Source: Streptococcus entericus DSM 14446
GTDB taxonomy: Bacteria; Bacillota; Bacilli; Lactobacillales; Streptococcaceae
Reading direction: 5' to 3'
DNA: 64,000 nucleotides
Assembly (NCBI RefSeq): GCF_000380025.1
Contig: NZ_KB904178.1
Coordinates: 178 to 64,177 of the forward strand
The notes beneath the pieces are model-generated. The model saw only the letters and a list, made by a program, of their open reading frames with translations. It ran no database searches and was not told the DNA's origin. Shown piece after piece: positions 1 through 9,751 of the stretch. Numbering within the stretch: the first letter of the stretch is position 1; the number at the start of each line of letters is the position of its first letter. The translations under genes were made by a program, and so were the position numbers.

Positions 1-3000
1 TTGTCATCCGCTGATTGAACCTCCGCGATGATACCTGAGTCAGTTTGAGGGTTGACGTCAGTAATTTGACGCGGTGGTTGTGTGGTGTCAGGTTTGGTTG
101 TGTTGACACCTGCATCGGCACCGATGTTACCGCCTGCGTTAGTATCAGTGTTGCCTCCTTGGTCAGAACTTCCGTCATCTGGCTTGTCATCAGAATTTGA
201 GTCATCTTGCCCATCACCATTATTCTGGTCATCACCTGGAATTTGGTTGGTATCAGTTGAATCGCCTTGGTCAGTACCTGAAGTGTCACCCTCGTTGGTC
301 TCGGTGTTACCGCCTTCGTCAGTATCTACATCGCCTGGCTGACTATTAGAATCTGAATGACCTTGGTCAGCGTCCGCAGTATCACCTGCGTTGGTATCAG
401 TGTTATCGCCTTGGCTGCCACCATTATTCTGGTCATCGCCTGGTGTGCCTGGATTTTGACCTGGATTACCTGATTGATTGTCAGAATCTGAATCGCCCTG
501 ATTTACGTCAGTGTTGCCACCTTCATTGGTATCGGTGTTACCACCTTCGTCAGTATCTACATCGCCTGGCTGACTATTAGAATCTGAACTGCCTTGATCG
601 GCGCCAGTATCGCCACCTTGGTCGGAACTTTCATCATCGGACTGGTCATCTGAATCTGAGTTACCTTGGTCAGTACCGGTGTTACCACTTCCATCGGCAC
701 CTACGTTGCCATTTTGGTCGGAACTTCCGTCATCTGGCTGGTCATCAGTATTTGAGCCATCTTGGCTACCTGCATTATCTTGGTCACCACCTGGGGTTGT
801 GTTTGAATCAGTTGAATCGCCTGGTGTGCCTGGATTTTGACCTGCATCACCTGACGGATTGCCAGAATCTGAATCTCCTGGGTCCGAGCTGGTGTTACCT
901 TCTTGGTCTGCGCCGGTATCACCACTTTGGTCAGAATTTTCATCATCTGACTGGTCTTCAGAATCTGAGCTGCCTTGGCTACCACCATTATCTTGGTCAT
1001 CACCTGAAGTTGGGTTGTTATCAGCTGAATCACCTGGTGTGCCTGGATTTTGACCTGTTTCGTCTGATTGATTACCTGAATCTGAATCACCATGGTCTGA
1101 ACTGGTGTTATCTTCTTGGTCTGCACCGGTGTATTCGCCTGCGTTGGTATTCGTGTTACCATCTTGGTCGCCGCCGGTGTTGCTGTCGGTATCTGTTGTA
1201 TCACTTTCAGCACTTATCTGTGAACCAAATAATGCTAATTCACGTAAGGTTAGCATGGTTGGTGTTGCTGGTCCTCCAGCTGTTTGCTTGGCTTCTAGCA
1301 GCGTCAACACCACACGATCTGCTTTAACTCCTGCTTCTCCAAATCCGTGGCTGACCTCCGCCTGTTCATACGGTACAAGAAGTTCACCAGAGCTATAGAC
1401 AGTCTCATCACCTCGGAAAGCTTCAACTTGGTACTTGGTCAACGTACCGTTATTGTTAATACGCTTACTGATCAATAACCCGTGAAGGTCAAGTGGCTGA
1501 CCGTTTTTAACGGTGATTGTCACTGTCTGTGGTAACCGCCAAGCTTCTGGATAAGCGCCGTTAACATAGTTGGATGACATGTCCCACTTAAGCTCAGCAA
1601 CAGTTGCCTTGTTGCCATCAAGTAGTTTATCTGGCTCAGCACCTGGTTGCCATGCTTCTGCTCGACCTGCTGTGATTGCAAGCAACTTGTTATCAATCTT
1701 ACTTAGTTGATTGCGATTCGTGTCATCAAGTGTTGTCACAACATTGACACGATGCCCATTGATATTACTAATATCACCATTGACCACTTCTAAAATTAGC
1801 TTCCCTTTATCCGTTGGCTGAATGCGGTAGGCCAAGGTATTGCCGCTTCGCTGGTCAATGAAGGTTGCACGGTTACCGTTTGAAAGCAATAATTCTGGAC
1901 GATTGGTTGGTAGAACAGAATAGTCAAAACTAATCAAAGCAGTCGTATCGTCCTCAAACACAACAGATGTCACGTTGTTATCTGGCAATTTTGGTTCAGG
2001 GCTGGTCAGGAATGTCCAGTTGAACTTGCGATAATACTGTGTATAATCGTTCTGACCGCCTTCACTATGTTCGTAGAGCAAGCCAAACTCATCGCTGCCC
2101 AAGTATTGCAGAGAGTTATAGGCAAAGCTACCATCTTGAATCAAACGATGGTTAATCCAGTTCAACTGACCATTTTCTGTGACTTCCGCCAGACGCACAT
2201 GACCGTTGGTACGACCTGGGCCGTTGGCATTGGCAAGCACCACATATTCCTTACCATCACGCTCTACACGAACAGCAGATAGCTGAACATAAACGTCCGG
2301 AACATCAATCAAGGTTTCAAGGTCATTTTGCCACGTTGCTCCGCCATCCAAACTAGTCGCCATGTGCACCTTACTTTTAAGATTGCGCATGAACATTTTG
2401 AGGTGACCATTATTCAGTTGCAATACCGTTGCTTCTGTCATTTGTTCGATACGATTATTCATATCTCGCAAATTCAGAACCGTACCATCAGCAAGTCTAC
2501 GATTATCATTGACTGACTCTCCAGAATGCCAAGTTTCGCCGTGGTCATCTGAGTAGAAGACCATTGATGACTGTGAATTGTTAATGGCAGAATTGCCAAT
2601 AAAGTTGGTGGCATAAGCTGGGATAACCAGACGTCCCTTGTGCTCTCCTGTGTGCAAGACGACACCTGTCCCTGGACCGATGCCCATAAAGTTCATGTAC
2701 TCTTTGTTTTTCTTGAGACGGGCTGTTAAGTCTTTTGGTCGTGACCAAGTTACCCCATCATCATCACTGTAAGACATCCAGATATGCATACTTGGAGCAA
2801 CCTTAAACGGTGAGCTTGAGTTGGTCTGATAATAAACATTACCGATTAGAGTATTTCCTTGATAAATATCCCCTAAGTTAGCATAGTGTTGGCTATCGTC
2901 ATTAACATTAACACGGTAGTCTGTTGCCTCACCATCTGGTGTGTACACCACACCGTTTTCACGAATGGTATAAGCAGCTGTTTCTCCCTCCTTATAGAGG

Positions 3001-6000
3001 TTCAGATAAGATTGTTCTCCAACTCTTGTGTATGAGGCTGGACGACGATTGGATAACCCAAAAGCACCTTGCATTTCTGGGAACATATCATAGAGGGCAA
3101 AGATACGTTTTGTCGTTGGGTCTTGTACCAAGCCTGGGTCAATGGTCATTGGGTTAAAATTAGGATTGGCTGGATTTGGATTATTTTTCAAATCAACAAT
3201 CTTAATGGTATCTCCCCAAGTGGCACCATTGTCTGTGCTTCGTTTGATGCTCGTTGCAATATCTCCCCAGTCACCTGATGTCGTATGGCGCTGGTCAGTA
3301 GCAGCAATCAGTGTGCCATCAAGCGTCTTCAGCAAGGCTGGAATACGGAAGGCGTGCACGCCATCTCTGTTCTTCTGGCCATTTCGACCGCTCTCAAAGA
3401 CGGCAACCTTAGCTGTCGCTACCTCGCCTGGATTGGCTGGTAAGTCGTAAGGTACACGGATAAAGGCTTCTGAACGTTCAACAACCTCTTCAGCTGTCAG
3501 AGCCTTATTATAGAGGGTGAAGTTCCTGATATCCATGCCAGCAACTCCCCAAACTGGACCGTTCACGCGCTGGGCAGCACCTAGTTGAGCGTGAGTTAAG
3601 TTTGTGATTGCCTTGAACACATCTGGCTCAATGTCTTTAGACTGTGATAGCACGCCATTGACATAAAGTTTTACTGTGTTTTGACCATTTTCTGGATTTT
3701 TTCCATAGGTCATCGCTACTGCATGCCACTCCCCATTTTTCACACGTTCAGTTCCTGCATTTAGGTCAATGGTAGCGCTTGGGCGAATTTCTGCACCGAT
3801 TTGACCGTTTTTAGCGTACAAAACAGTGTACTGGTTTTGATTGCTGCCGCTGGTGGCGTTAAAAATACTATAGAATGCTGGAGCATTTTGTGGCACACGA
3901 TATTCCACATAAATGGTTCCTTCTTCTGCTGTTTTCAGATAGTCCTTAACATCATCCTCTAAGACAATCTTATTTCCTGTAGCACTTGCTGTTTGCAGGT
4001 TGTTCAGCTGTTTCACGATTGGACTAGCAGGTTTTGGTGCATCTGGACTTACCCCATTGTCTGGCTGTTCATCGGTAGCATCAGGAGAAGCAGTTTCTCC
4101 CGGTTGAGTTGGGACTTTGTTTAGGGTCAGTTCTGCAGCACTAGCAAAGCCACCTGTTCCTTCTAAAATTTTCAACTGAACATGGTTAGTCGTCAGCGGT
4201 GTGAAATTAGCTACTTTTTCAGTGGCATCATTTGCCCACTGACCTTCAGCAATCTTGGTCAACTGCCCTTCTACCTTAGCGTAGACTTCATAGCGACGGA
4301 TATGCCCATTTGTCCCAGACTGGCGTGGGAGGTAGGTCAAACTTTGCAGTGCAGTTGGCTGTTTCAGAGCAATATCAACAGTGTAATGTTGCTGTTTATT
4401 TGTCCAATGGCTATGCCAAAAGGTGCTTGGATTTCCATCAAAGGCTTTATCAATCTGTCCACCATGCTCGGTATCCTGACTATTAGTAGTCAGCTCTGCT
4501 ATTTCCGAAGGGCTAACAACCAATGGACTCACATAAGGCTCGTGGGTCAAGTCGAGGCGATGAAGCGTTCCCTTGAAGCCAGCGACATAATTTAATGGGA
4601 GAACAAAGGTTGTGTGAGCTAGATTTGGATGAGCCGCCTGTGGTAGACGGGCAATCTTAACATCATCAACATAAACATCTGTTTTGAGTTCCTTGGTGAC
4701 AAAGGTCACTTTGTAGCGGCGCCCTGCTTCCAAGGTCTTGTCAAATTGGATATGGAGATGCTCGTTAATGTAGGCCAGCTTACCGTCTTGGTCTGAGAGG
4801 AAGATGGCATTTCGACCATCAGTTAAAATGCCTTGAGGACCTTCACCAGTTGGGGTCACCTCCAAGGTCAACACAACATCAGGTCCAACTTGACCTAATC
4901 CCGTTTCCAGATAAGAACGGTTGTTTGCAAAGACCAGCCCATCTGCACCTGCTGTAACACCTTCGCCTTGAAGGTCAGCTAAACTCTCTTTTGTTATTGT
5001 CGCATGGTCAATCGCAGAGCGGAACTCTGGATTGGTTCCAGGGGCATAAACACGGTCTTGAGGCAGGGTTTGTCGGTTGGCAAATGCCGTCGCTAAACGC
5101 GGGGAACCCCATGTTTTCTCAGCAGTAACACCCATGGTCACAAAGAAACGTTTAAAGACATCATAAGAAGTAATACCTGTCTCATGCAGGTCAATGTTGT
5201 CGTTCCAAACCGCATGACCGCCACCGATAATTTGAGGGTGAGAGGCAGGATAGGCAGGACCGCCACCTGTGCGGAAGTCATTCGGTGTCCAGCGGTCATA
5301 CTGAGTCGTATAACCAGCATAGTCACCGTAACCACCGACAGAACCACTACCGCTCGGTACACTATAGGTTGGATTGTCGGTGATGTTGATCACCTTAGCT
5401 CCCATAGACAGAGCAAGATTTGGATGGTGCCAGCCAACGTTCCAGACTTGAAGCTCCGTTCCACGACCATCAATGGCTTGGTCACCTGACATAAAGGATA
5501 GTGACCCCCAGAAACGTGGTGTTTTGCCTTTTTCCTTGACATATTGAAGCATGTCTGCCAAGTAGCGACGGTAGTGAGCCCCCTCACCATAATATTCATC
5601 CGTTCCGATATGAACAGTTGTAACATCCTTGAGCGGTGCATCCTCATCGAAGTAGAGTTTTTGGTAGACAGATTTGACAAAAGCAAGTGTTTCGTCATAT
5701 TTTTCTCCCAAATCTAACATCGCAACGCGCTCAACATTATGTTTGCCACGATGGAGAGATGTCCCCTTATACATGAGGTCTGGACGGACTTTGACAAAGG
5801 ACAAGGCGTGACCTGGCGTGTCAATCTCTGGCACAAGGTTAATGCCTAAATCACCAGCCAGACGAACCAAGGTTCTGAGTTCGTCTTTCGTATAATGGTC
5901 TTTTGACGTTAGGCGAACTCCATTTTCACCAACCACATCAATCTCAGCGCGGAAACCTGTGCTAGCGTTATTGAGTACGTAGTCCAGCTCTTGCTCTGGA

Positions 6001-8024
6001 GTCAGATGTTTATCCTTGATATGCTCCTTGAGGAAAATATAGTTGTCGTTGAGGTGCAATTGCAGGTCATTCATCTTGTAGTAGGCCATGTTTTTCATCA
6101 TCTCAACGACGGTGTTAAACGGCACAAACTTACGACCTGTATCTAGGAGGAAGCCACGGTGACTGAAACTTGGGAAGTCGCGGATTTCACCATTTTGCAG
6201 ATTGCTCTCGCCTAATTGCAAAAGCGTACGGGTAGCATAGAAAGCTCCTGTGTGATGGTCTGCCTCGATGGTGATGACACCGTTATTAATTGTGATGCCA
6301 TAGCCCTCTTGACCATAGCCTTTGTCGCTAACTTTTTTGAACTCGATCCGCTGAGCAGCTGTGCTATTGCCTGTTGACAAGGTTAAGCCACGGCTTAGCA
6401 AGTCCTCGCGGTAGAGCTCAGCAGCTCTACCAAAGTTGCTATCATCAGCAACAATCACAGTATCAGCTGTAATCGTGCTGGTCCCCTCTACCCCGTGCCA
6501 CTGCTGGACAACGGGAACAACTGCTGGTTTTGTGCCAACGCCTTCATCAGCGTATCGACCAGTCACTGCTACCTCAAATTCCTTAGTCGCAACAGCAGTT
6601 CCTAAGGTTTGTTTGAGCATGACCTTAACGGTTTGATTAGTCAAGGGCTGGTAAACACGACCAGTTAGATCAATCACCCCTTGCTTGTCGCTACCAATTA
6701 ACTCTACTCCTGTCAGCTCTGGCAAGACCAGCTGGGTCTTATCAGCATTAAGACTCAGGCTCTCGATCTGATTGAGATTGGTCGGTTGGGCCTGCGTTGA
6801 TGGGTTCGAATAGGCACGAAGTTCACGAACACCAACATTGTTCCATCTGAGCTGACCTGCCACAGATTCCAAGACTTCCAGTTTTAGGTACTTGGCTGTT
6901 ACTGGGGCATTTAGGTTAATAATTTCCTCAGCACGAGGCGTACCAGATGGACGCTCATAAGCTACTTGCCACTGACGAGTTTCCTCTGTGGCATTGGTAG
7001 GGTCGCTCGTCGCATAAGACAGACGCCAAGAACGAATATTAGGATCAGATGTGATGTTAAGGCGACTATTTGCCCGCTTATCCCAATCAATTTCAACACG
7101 CTCAATGTGGGTATCATTTGGTAGAGTGACTGTCAAGCTTGGATTTTGTGGATTACGATCTGTCGCCCAACGGGTACCATCTTGACCATCAATCGCCTTA
7201 TCCGCAGTAAATGGCTGACCAGCTTCCACGTTAGAAGCTATTGCAGTGCCACCAGTTACGTGGTTGACATTAGGCTCTTTGACAATTTTATTTGAAAAAC
7301 CACGGAATTCTACAAGACCGATATTACGCCAATTCAAAGCACCAGCCACATAGTCCGTAACTTCTAGCTTAATATTTTTGGCATCAATGCCTTGAGCTAG
7401 GTTGATTTCTTCCGTCACTACAGGTGACCCTGTCCGCTCATGGGCTACTTGCCAGTTGTCAGGAGTCGCTTCCGTCGCATAAGACAAGCGCCAGCCCTTA
7501 ACGTTGGCATCAGAAGCATTATTGACTTGACGATTTTCCCAGTCCAGCTGTACTCGCTCGATGTGAGTTGTTTGAGGCAACGACAAGGTCAAGGTTGGGG
7601 TCGACACATTCTGATTAGTTGCCCAGCGGGTATTAGCCTGACCATCAACCGCTTTATCTGCACCAAACTGAGCAACTTCCACGTCATTTGCTTGAGCAGT
7701 CGCCCCTTGAAAATGGTTGACATTAGGGGTAGATAGAGCGGTGGTAGCCGCACTAGAGCTAGCCATGATTGCTGTTTCTCCTGGTGCCAATGGCTGAGCT
7801 GTTTCTGGAGATGTTTCCGTTCCTGACGATGTCGCCACTGCTGACGCTCCAGGTGTTTCTGACGGCATCGCTGTCCCTCCAGTTTCTCCACTTGCAGGTG
7901 GTTGCGGTGCAGGACCTTCAGCTAAAACAGTCTCATGCCCAGCTGCTGCTCCCAAGGCCAAGGCCGAATACAGGACAACAATCCACTTGCCCTTAGATTT
8001 TCTGAGTTTTTTCTTCTGAATCAT
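1..8024 (-). CDS. Giant surface GH20 hexosaminidase-GH33 sialidase (C-terminus beyond left edge)
   Basis: One open frame runs from an ATG at 8024, with AGGAGG six bases upstream, to the window edge: at least 2,674 residues. Domains in order: signal peptide 1-36; Pro/Thr/Ser-rich linker; two F5/8C-like domains (about 104-245 and 254-408); GH20 N-domain and barrel (about 498-965) with the acid pair in HIGTDEYYG near residue 804; a lectin/LamG-like segment (about 1022-1160); a third F5/8C-like domain (about 1167-1290); a LamG/CBM40-like domain (about 1337-1508); GH33 sialidase (about 1522-2008) with FRIP and Asp boxes such as STDNGATW, YSDDDGVTW and YSDDHGETW; another F5/8C-like domain (about 2080-2268); then an acidic repeat stalk. 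Predicted role is removal of sialic acid and N-acetylhexosamine from host glycans at the cell surface. An LPXTG anchor is expected past the edge but not seen. Frame was checked at several points and no break was found. Confidence 0.9.
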   Translation of the reverse strand, partial: MIQKKKLRKSKGKWIVVLYSALALGAAAGHETVLAEGPAPQPPASGETGGTAMPSETPGASAVATSSGTETSPETAQPLAPGETAIMASSSAATTALSTPNVNHFQGATAQANDVEVAQFGADKAVDGQANTRWATNQNVSTPTLTLSLPQTTHIERVQLDWENRQVNNASDANVKGWRLSYATEATPDNWQVAHERTGSPVVTEEINLAQGIDAKNIKLEVTDYVAGALNWRNIGLVEFRGFSNKIVKEPNVNHVTGGTAIASNVEAGQPFTADKAIDGQDGTRWATDRNPQNPSLTVTLPNDTHIERVEIDWDKRANSRLNITSDPNIRSWRLSYATSDPTNATEETRQWQVAYERPSGTPRAEEIINLNAPVTAKYLKLEVLESVAGQLRWNNVGVRELRAYSNPSTQAQPTNLNQIESLSLNADKTQLVLPELTGVELIGSDKQGVIDLTGRVYQPLTNQTVKVMLKQTLGTAVATKEFEVAVTGRYADEGVGTKPAVVPVVQQWHGVEGTSTITADTVIVADDSNFGRAAELYREDLLSRGLTLSTGNSTAAQRIEFKKVSDKGYGQEGYGITINNGVITIEADHHTGAFYATRTLLQLGESNLQNGEIRDFPSFSHRGFLLDTGRKFVPFNTVVEMMKNMAYYKMNDLQLHLNDNYIFLKEHIKDKHLTPEQELDYVLNNASTGFRAEIDVVGENGVRLTSKDHYTKDELRTLVRLAGDLGINLVPEIDTPGHALSFVKVRPDLMYKGTSLHRGKHNVERVAMLDLGEKYDETLAFVKSVYQKLYFDEDAPLKDVTTVHIGTDEYYGEGAHYRRYLADMLQYVKEKGKTPRFWGSLSFMSGDQAIDGRGTELQVWNVGWHHPNLALSMGAKVINITDNPTYSVPSGSGSVGGYGDYAGYTTQYDRWTPNDFRTGGGPAYPASHPQIIGGGHAVWNDNIDLHETGITSYDVFKRFFVTMGVTAEKTWGSPRLATAFANRQTLPQDRVYAPGTNPEFRSAIDHATITKESLADLQGEGVTAGADGLVFANNRSYLETGLGQVGPDVVLTLEVTPTGEGPQGILTDGRNAIFLSDQDGKLAYINEHLHIQFDKTLEAGRRYKVTFVTKELKTDVYVDDVKIARLPQAAHPNLAHTTFVLPLNYVAGFKGTLHRLDLTHEPYVSPLVVSPSEIAELTTNSQDTEHGGQIDKAFDGNPSTFWHSHWTNKQQHYTVDIALKQPTALQSLTYLPRQSGTNGHIRRYEVYAKVEGQLTKIAEGQWANDATEKVANFTPLTTNHVQLKILEGTGGFASAAELTLNKVPTQPGETASPDATDEQPDNGVSPDAPKPASPIVKQLNNLQTASATGNKIVLEDDVKDYLKTAEEGTIYVEYRVPQNAPAFYSIFNATSGSNQNQYTVLYAKNGQIGAEIRPSATIDLNAGTERVKNGEWHAVAMTYGKNPENGQNTVKLYVNGVLSQSKDIEPDVFKAITNLTHAQLGAAQRVNGPVWGVAGMDIRNFTLYNKALTAEEVVERSEAFIRVPYDLPANPGEVATAKVAVFESGRNGQKNRDGVHAFRIPALLKTLDGTLIAATDQRHTTSGDWGDIATSIKRSTDNGATWGDTIKIVDLKNNPNPANPNFNPMTIDPGLVQDPTTKRIFALYDMFPEMQGAFGLSNRRPASYTRVGEQSYLNLYKEGETAAYTIRENGVVYTPDGEATDYRVNVNDDSQHYANLGDIYQGNTLIGNVYYQTNSSSPFKVAPSMHIWMSYSDDDGVTWSRPKDLTARLKKNKEYMNFMGIGPGTGVVLHTGEHKGRLVIPAYATNFIGNSAINNSQSSMVFYSDDHGETWHSGESVNDNRRLADGTVLNLRDMNNRIEQMTEATVLQLNNGHLKMFMRNLKSKVHMATSLDGGATWQNDLETLIDVPDVYVQLSAVRVERDGKEYVVLANANGPGRTNGHVRLAEVTENGQLNWINHRLIQDGSFAYNSLQYLGSDEFGLLYEHSEGGQNDYTQYYRKFNWTFLTSPEPKLPDNNVTSVVFEDDTTALISFDYSVLPTNRPELLLSNGNRATFIDQRSGNTLAYRIQPTDKGKLILEVVNGDISNINGHRVNVVTTLDDTNRNQLSKIDNKLLAITAGRAEAWQPGAEPDKLLDGNKATVAELKWDMSSNYVNGAYPEAWRLPQTVTITVKNGQPLDLHGLLISKRINNNGTLTKYQVEAFRGDETVYSSGELLVPYEQAEVSHGFGEAGVKADRVVLTLLEAKQTAGGPATPTMLTLRELALFGSQISAESDTTDTDSNTGGDQDGNTNTNAGEYTGADQEDNTSSDHGDSDSGNQSDETGQNPGTPGDSADNNPTSGDDQDNGGSQGSSDSEDQSDDENSDQSGDTGADQEGNTSSDPGDSDSGNPSGDAGQNPGTPGDSTDSNTTPGGDQDNAGSQDGSNTDDQPDDGSSDQNGNVGADGSGNTGTDQGNSDSDDQSDDESSDQGGDTGADQGSSDSNSQPGDVDTDEGGNTDTNEGGNTDVNQGDSDSDNQSGNPGQNPGTPGDDQNNGGSQGDNTDTNAGDTADADQGHSDSNSQPGDVDTDEGGNTETNEGDTSGTDQGDSTDTNQIPGDDQNNGDGQDDSNSDDKPDDGSSDQGGNTDTNAGGNIGADAGVNTTKPDTTQPPRQITDVNPQTDSGIIAEVQSADD
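90..1220 (-). repeat. Acidic Asp/Asn/Gly/Ser repeat stalk of the giant glycosidase
   Basis: About 375 residues made mostly of D, S, N, G, Q, T and E with almost no Lys or Arg. Units such as GQNPGTPGD, SDSNSQPGDVDTDEGGNT and DDQSDDESSDQ recur with variation. At DNA level a block of about 40 bases ending in GACTATTAGAATCTGAA occurs near 317-357 and again near 557-597, and GGTGTGCCTGGATTTTGACC occurs three times (about 440, 818 and 1037). The repeats are in frame and protein coding, so this is not a CRISPR array. It probably spans the cell wall and should vary in length between strains. Confidence 0.85.
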
Positions 8025-8057
8025 CAAAAGCCTCCTGTTTGTTATATCATCATTTAT

Positions 8058-8086
8058 ATTGTATTCGCTTTCTTATCACAAGTCAA
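8058..8086 (-). promoter_or_regulatory. Promoter of the giant glycosidase, with cre-like site
   Basis: Minus strand TTGACT (8081-8086), 17-base spacer, TACAAT (8058-8063), about 34 bases before the start codon. The sequence AGAAAGCGAATACA (8059-8072) overlaps the -10 and matches the CcpA cre consensus TGWNANCGNTNWCA at all but two constrained positions. Promoter call is good; the cre call is tentative. Confidence 0.6.
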
Positions 8087-8129
8087 GTGTTTATCAGTAA
8101 AAATTAGTAAAAATAAGTAAATTAAATAC

Positions 8130-8169
8130 AAAAAAACTGAAGAAAATCCATCTTGCATTCTCTTCAGTC
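8130..8169 (-). terminator. Intrinsic terminator downstream of asnS
   Basis: Minus strand ACTGAAGA, 17-base loop, TCTTCAGT, then seven T. It lies 185 bases past the asnS stop and upstream of the glycosidase promoter, so it should end asnS transcription. Confidence 0.65.
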
Positions 8170-8293
8170 TTAACACTACTATTTTAATAACTTTTAAAAC
8201 AGGTTTAATCAGATATTTTAAATGTTCTTGCCGTCTCTGCATGTTTACTGTTCACCGTGATTATAGATCCCCAATCCGATGCCACTCCTTAGC

Positions 8294-8372
8294 CATTCTC
8301 AAGAAAGGCTTTGTTTCCTGAGAATGGTGTCGCACCCATGCTTCACCGATTTTCCTATGGCTTGATTCGGTG
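8294..8372 (-). repeat. Two hairpins at the 3' end of asnS
   Basis: CATTCTCAAGAAA (8294-8306) pairs with TTTCCTGAGAATG (8314-8326), 12 of 13 positions, loop of 7. A second short stem, CACCGA (8344-8349) with TCGGTG (8367-8372), encloses the asnS stop codon. Neither has a T tract. The first resembles the hairpin in front of asnS in layout. Confidence 0.5.
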
Positions 8373-9701
8373 TAACATCCGTGGGAATGGAATGGCTTCG
8401 CGGATGTGCTTGGTTCCTGCGACAAAGGTGACCATTCGCTCGATACCAATTCCAAAACCGCCGTGCGGCACTGAGCCGTACTTGCGAAGGTCAAGGTAGA
8501 ACTCGTACTCTGACTTGTCCATGCCGAGAGCATCCATCTTAGCAACCAGCGCCTCGTAGTCGTCCTCACGCATAGAACCCCCGATGATTTCCCCATAGCC
8601 TTCTGGCGCCAAAAGGTCGGCACAGAGCACGCGCTCAGGATTTCCTGGAACTGGCTTCATGTAGAAGGCCTTGAAGCTGGCTGGGTAGTTGACGATAAAG
8701 GTCGGCACCCCAAAGTAGTTTGAAATCCATGTTTCATGTGGTGAACCAAAGTCATCTCCATGCTCCATGTGCTCATAATCTGCATCTTCGTCATTTTCGT
8801 GAGCTTGTAAAAGCGTCACCGCATCGTCATAAGACACCCGTTTGAAGGGCTGGTCGATGTAGGATTTCAGCAAGTCCACATCCCGCTCAAGGGTCTCAAG
8901 AGCCTGCGGTGCACGGTCGATAACCCCTTTGATAAGGGCTTTGACATAGGCTTCTTGCAAGTCCAGAGATTCATCGTGCGTCAGGAAAGAATACTCCGCA
9001 TCCATCATCCAGAACTCGGTCAAGTGACGACGGGTTTTGGATTTTTCTGCACGGAATACAGGACCAAAGTCAAACACACGTCCCAGTGCCATGGCACCAG
9101 CTTCTAAGTAGAGCTGACCAGACTGGCTCAAGTAAGCTGGCTGACCAAAATAGTCCGTTTCAAAAAGCTCTGTTGAGTCTTCCGCTGCATTCCCTGACAA
9201 AATCGGACTGTCAAACTTGATAAAGCCATTTTGATCAAAGAAGTCATAAGTCGCATAGATGATGGCATTGCGGATTTGCTGAATGGCCACCTGCTTGCGT
9301 GAACGCAGCCAGAGGTGGCGATTGTCCATAAGGAAATCCGTGCCGTGCTCTTTTGGCGTAATCGGGTAGTCTTGGCTATCACCGATCAGCTCGATATCCG
9401 TGATGTCCAGCTCGTAGCCGAATTTAGACCGCTCATCCTCTTTGACAATACCCGTCACGTAAACAGAACTTTCTTGGCTCAAGCGTTTGATAAGGTCAAA
9501 CTTGGCTGTTCCTCCCTCTTCACCGAATGTCTCAATGAAGTTTGGCTTGAAAGCAACTCCTTGGAAAAAGGCGGTCCCGTCACGCAGTTGCAAAAAGGCA
9601 ATCTTGCCCTTACCTGACTTATTGGCCACCCAGCTACCGATGGTCACTTCCTGACCAACATGGTCTTTAACTTGGTTAATGGTTACTAATGTTCTAGTCA
9701 T
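8355..9701 (-). CDS. asnS: Asparaginyl-tRNA synthetase
   Basis: Cytosolic class IIb aminoacyl-tRNA synthetase charging tRNA-Asn, 448 residues, the usual length for streptococci. N-terminal OB-fold anticodon-binding domain (about 1-110), then the catalytic core with motif 2 ([20 protein letters not shown] region) and C-terminal motif 3 ([15 protein letters not shown]), ending in [17 protein letters not shown]. The start chosen is the ATG of [10 protein letters not shown]. The same frame is open 40 codons further upstream, but that stretch has no homology to the family and is filled by hairpins. Downstream of ypmB and the aminotransferase, a gene order also seen in Bacillus. The 188-base gap from the aminotransferase carries three stem-loops. 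Confidence 0.97.
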   Translation of the reverse strand: MTRTLVTINQVKDHVGQEVTIGSWVANKSGKGKIAFLQLRDGTAFFQGVAFKPNFIETFGEEGGTAKFDLIKRLSQESSVYVTGIVKEDERSKFGYELDITDIELIGDSQDYPITPKEHGTDFLMDNRHLWLRSRKQVAIQQIRNAIIYATYDFFDQNGFIKFDSPILSGNAAEDSTELFETDYFGQPAYLSQSGQLYLEAGAMALGRVFDFGPVFRAEKSKTRRHLTEFWMMDAEYSFLTHDESLDLQEAYVKALIKGVIDRAPQALETLERDVDLLKSYIDQPFKRVSYDDAVTLLQAHENDEDADYEHMEHGDDFGSPHETWISNYFGVPTFIVNYPASFKAFYMKPVPGNPERVLCADLLAPEGYGEIIGGSMREDDYEALVAKMDALGMDKSEYEFYLDLRKYGSVPHGGFGIGIERMVTFVAGTKHIREAIPFPRMLHRIKP

Positions 9702-9751
9702 AATTTTCTCTTTTCTAAAAAAATGATTTTTCTTTTTTGATACTTCCTGAT

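Noticed and set aside
90-1220. CRISPR-like direct repeats
   Set aside because: The repeats are of irregular length and spacing and code in frame for the protein stalk; there are no constant repeats with unique spacers and no cas genes.
752-1327. Plus-strand open frames across the repeat region, one rich in Leu/His/Tyr
   Set aside because: They are antisense readings of the in-frame acidic repeat; no ribosome site, no known domain, and the minus-strand frame has clear domain homology.
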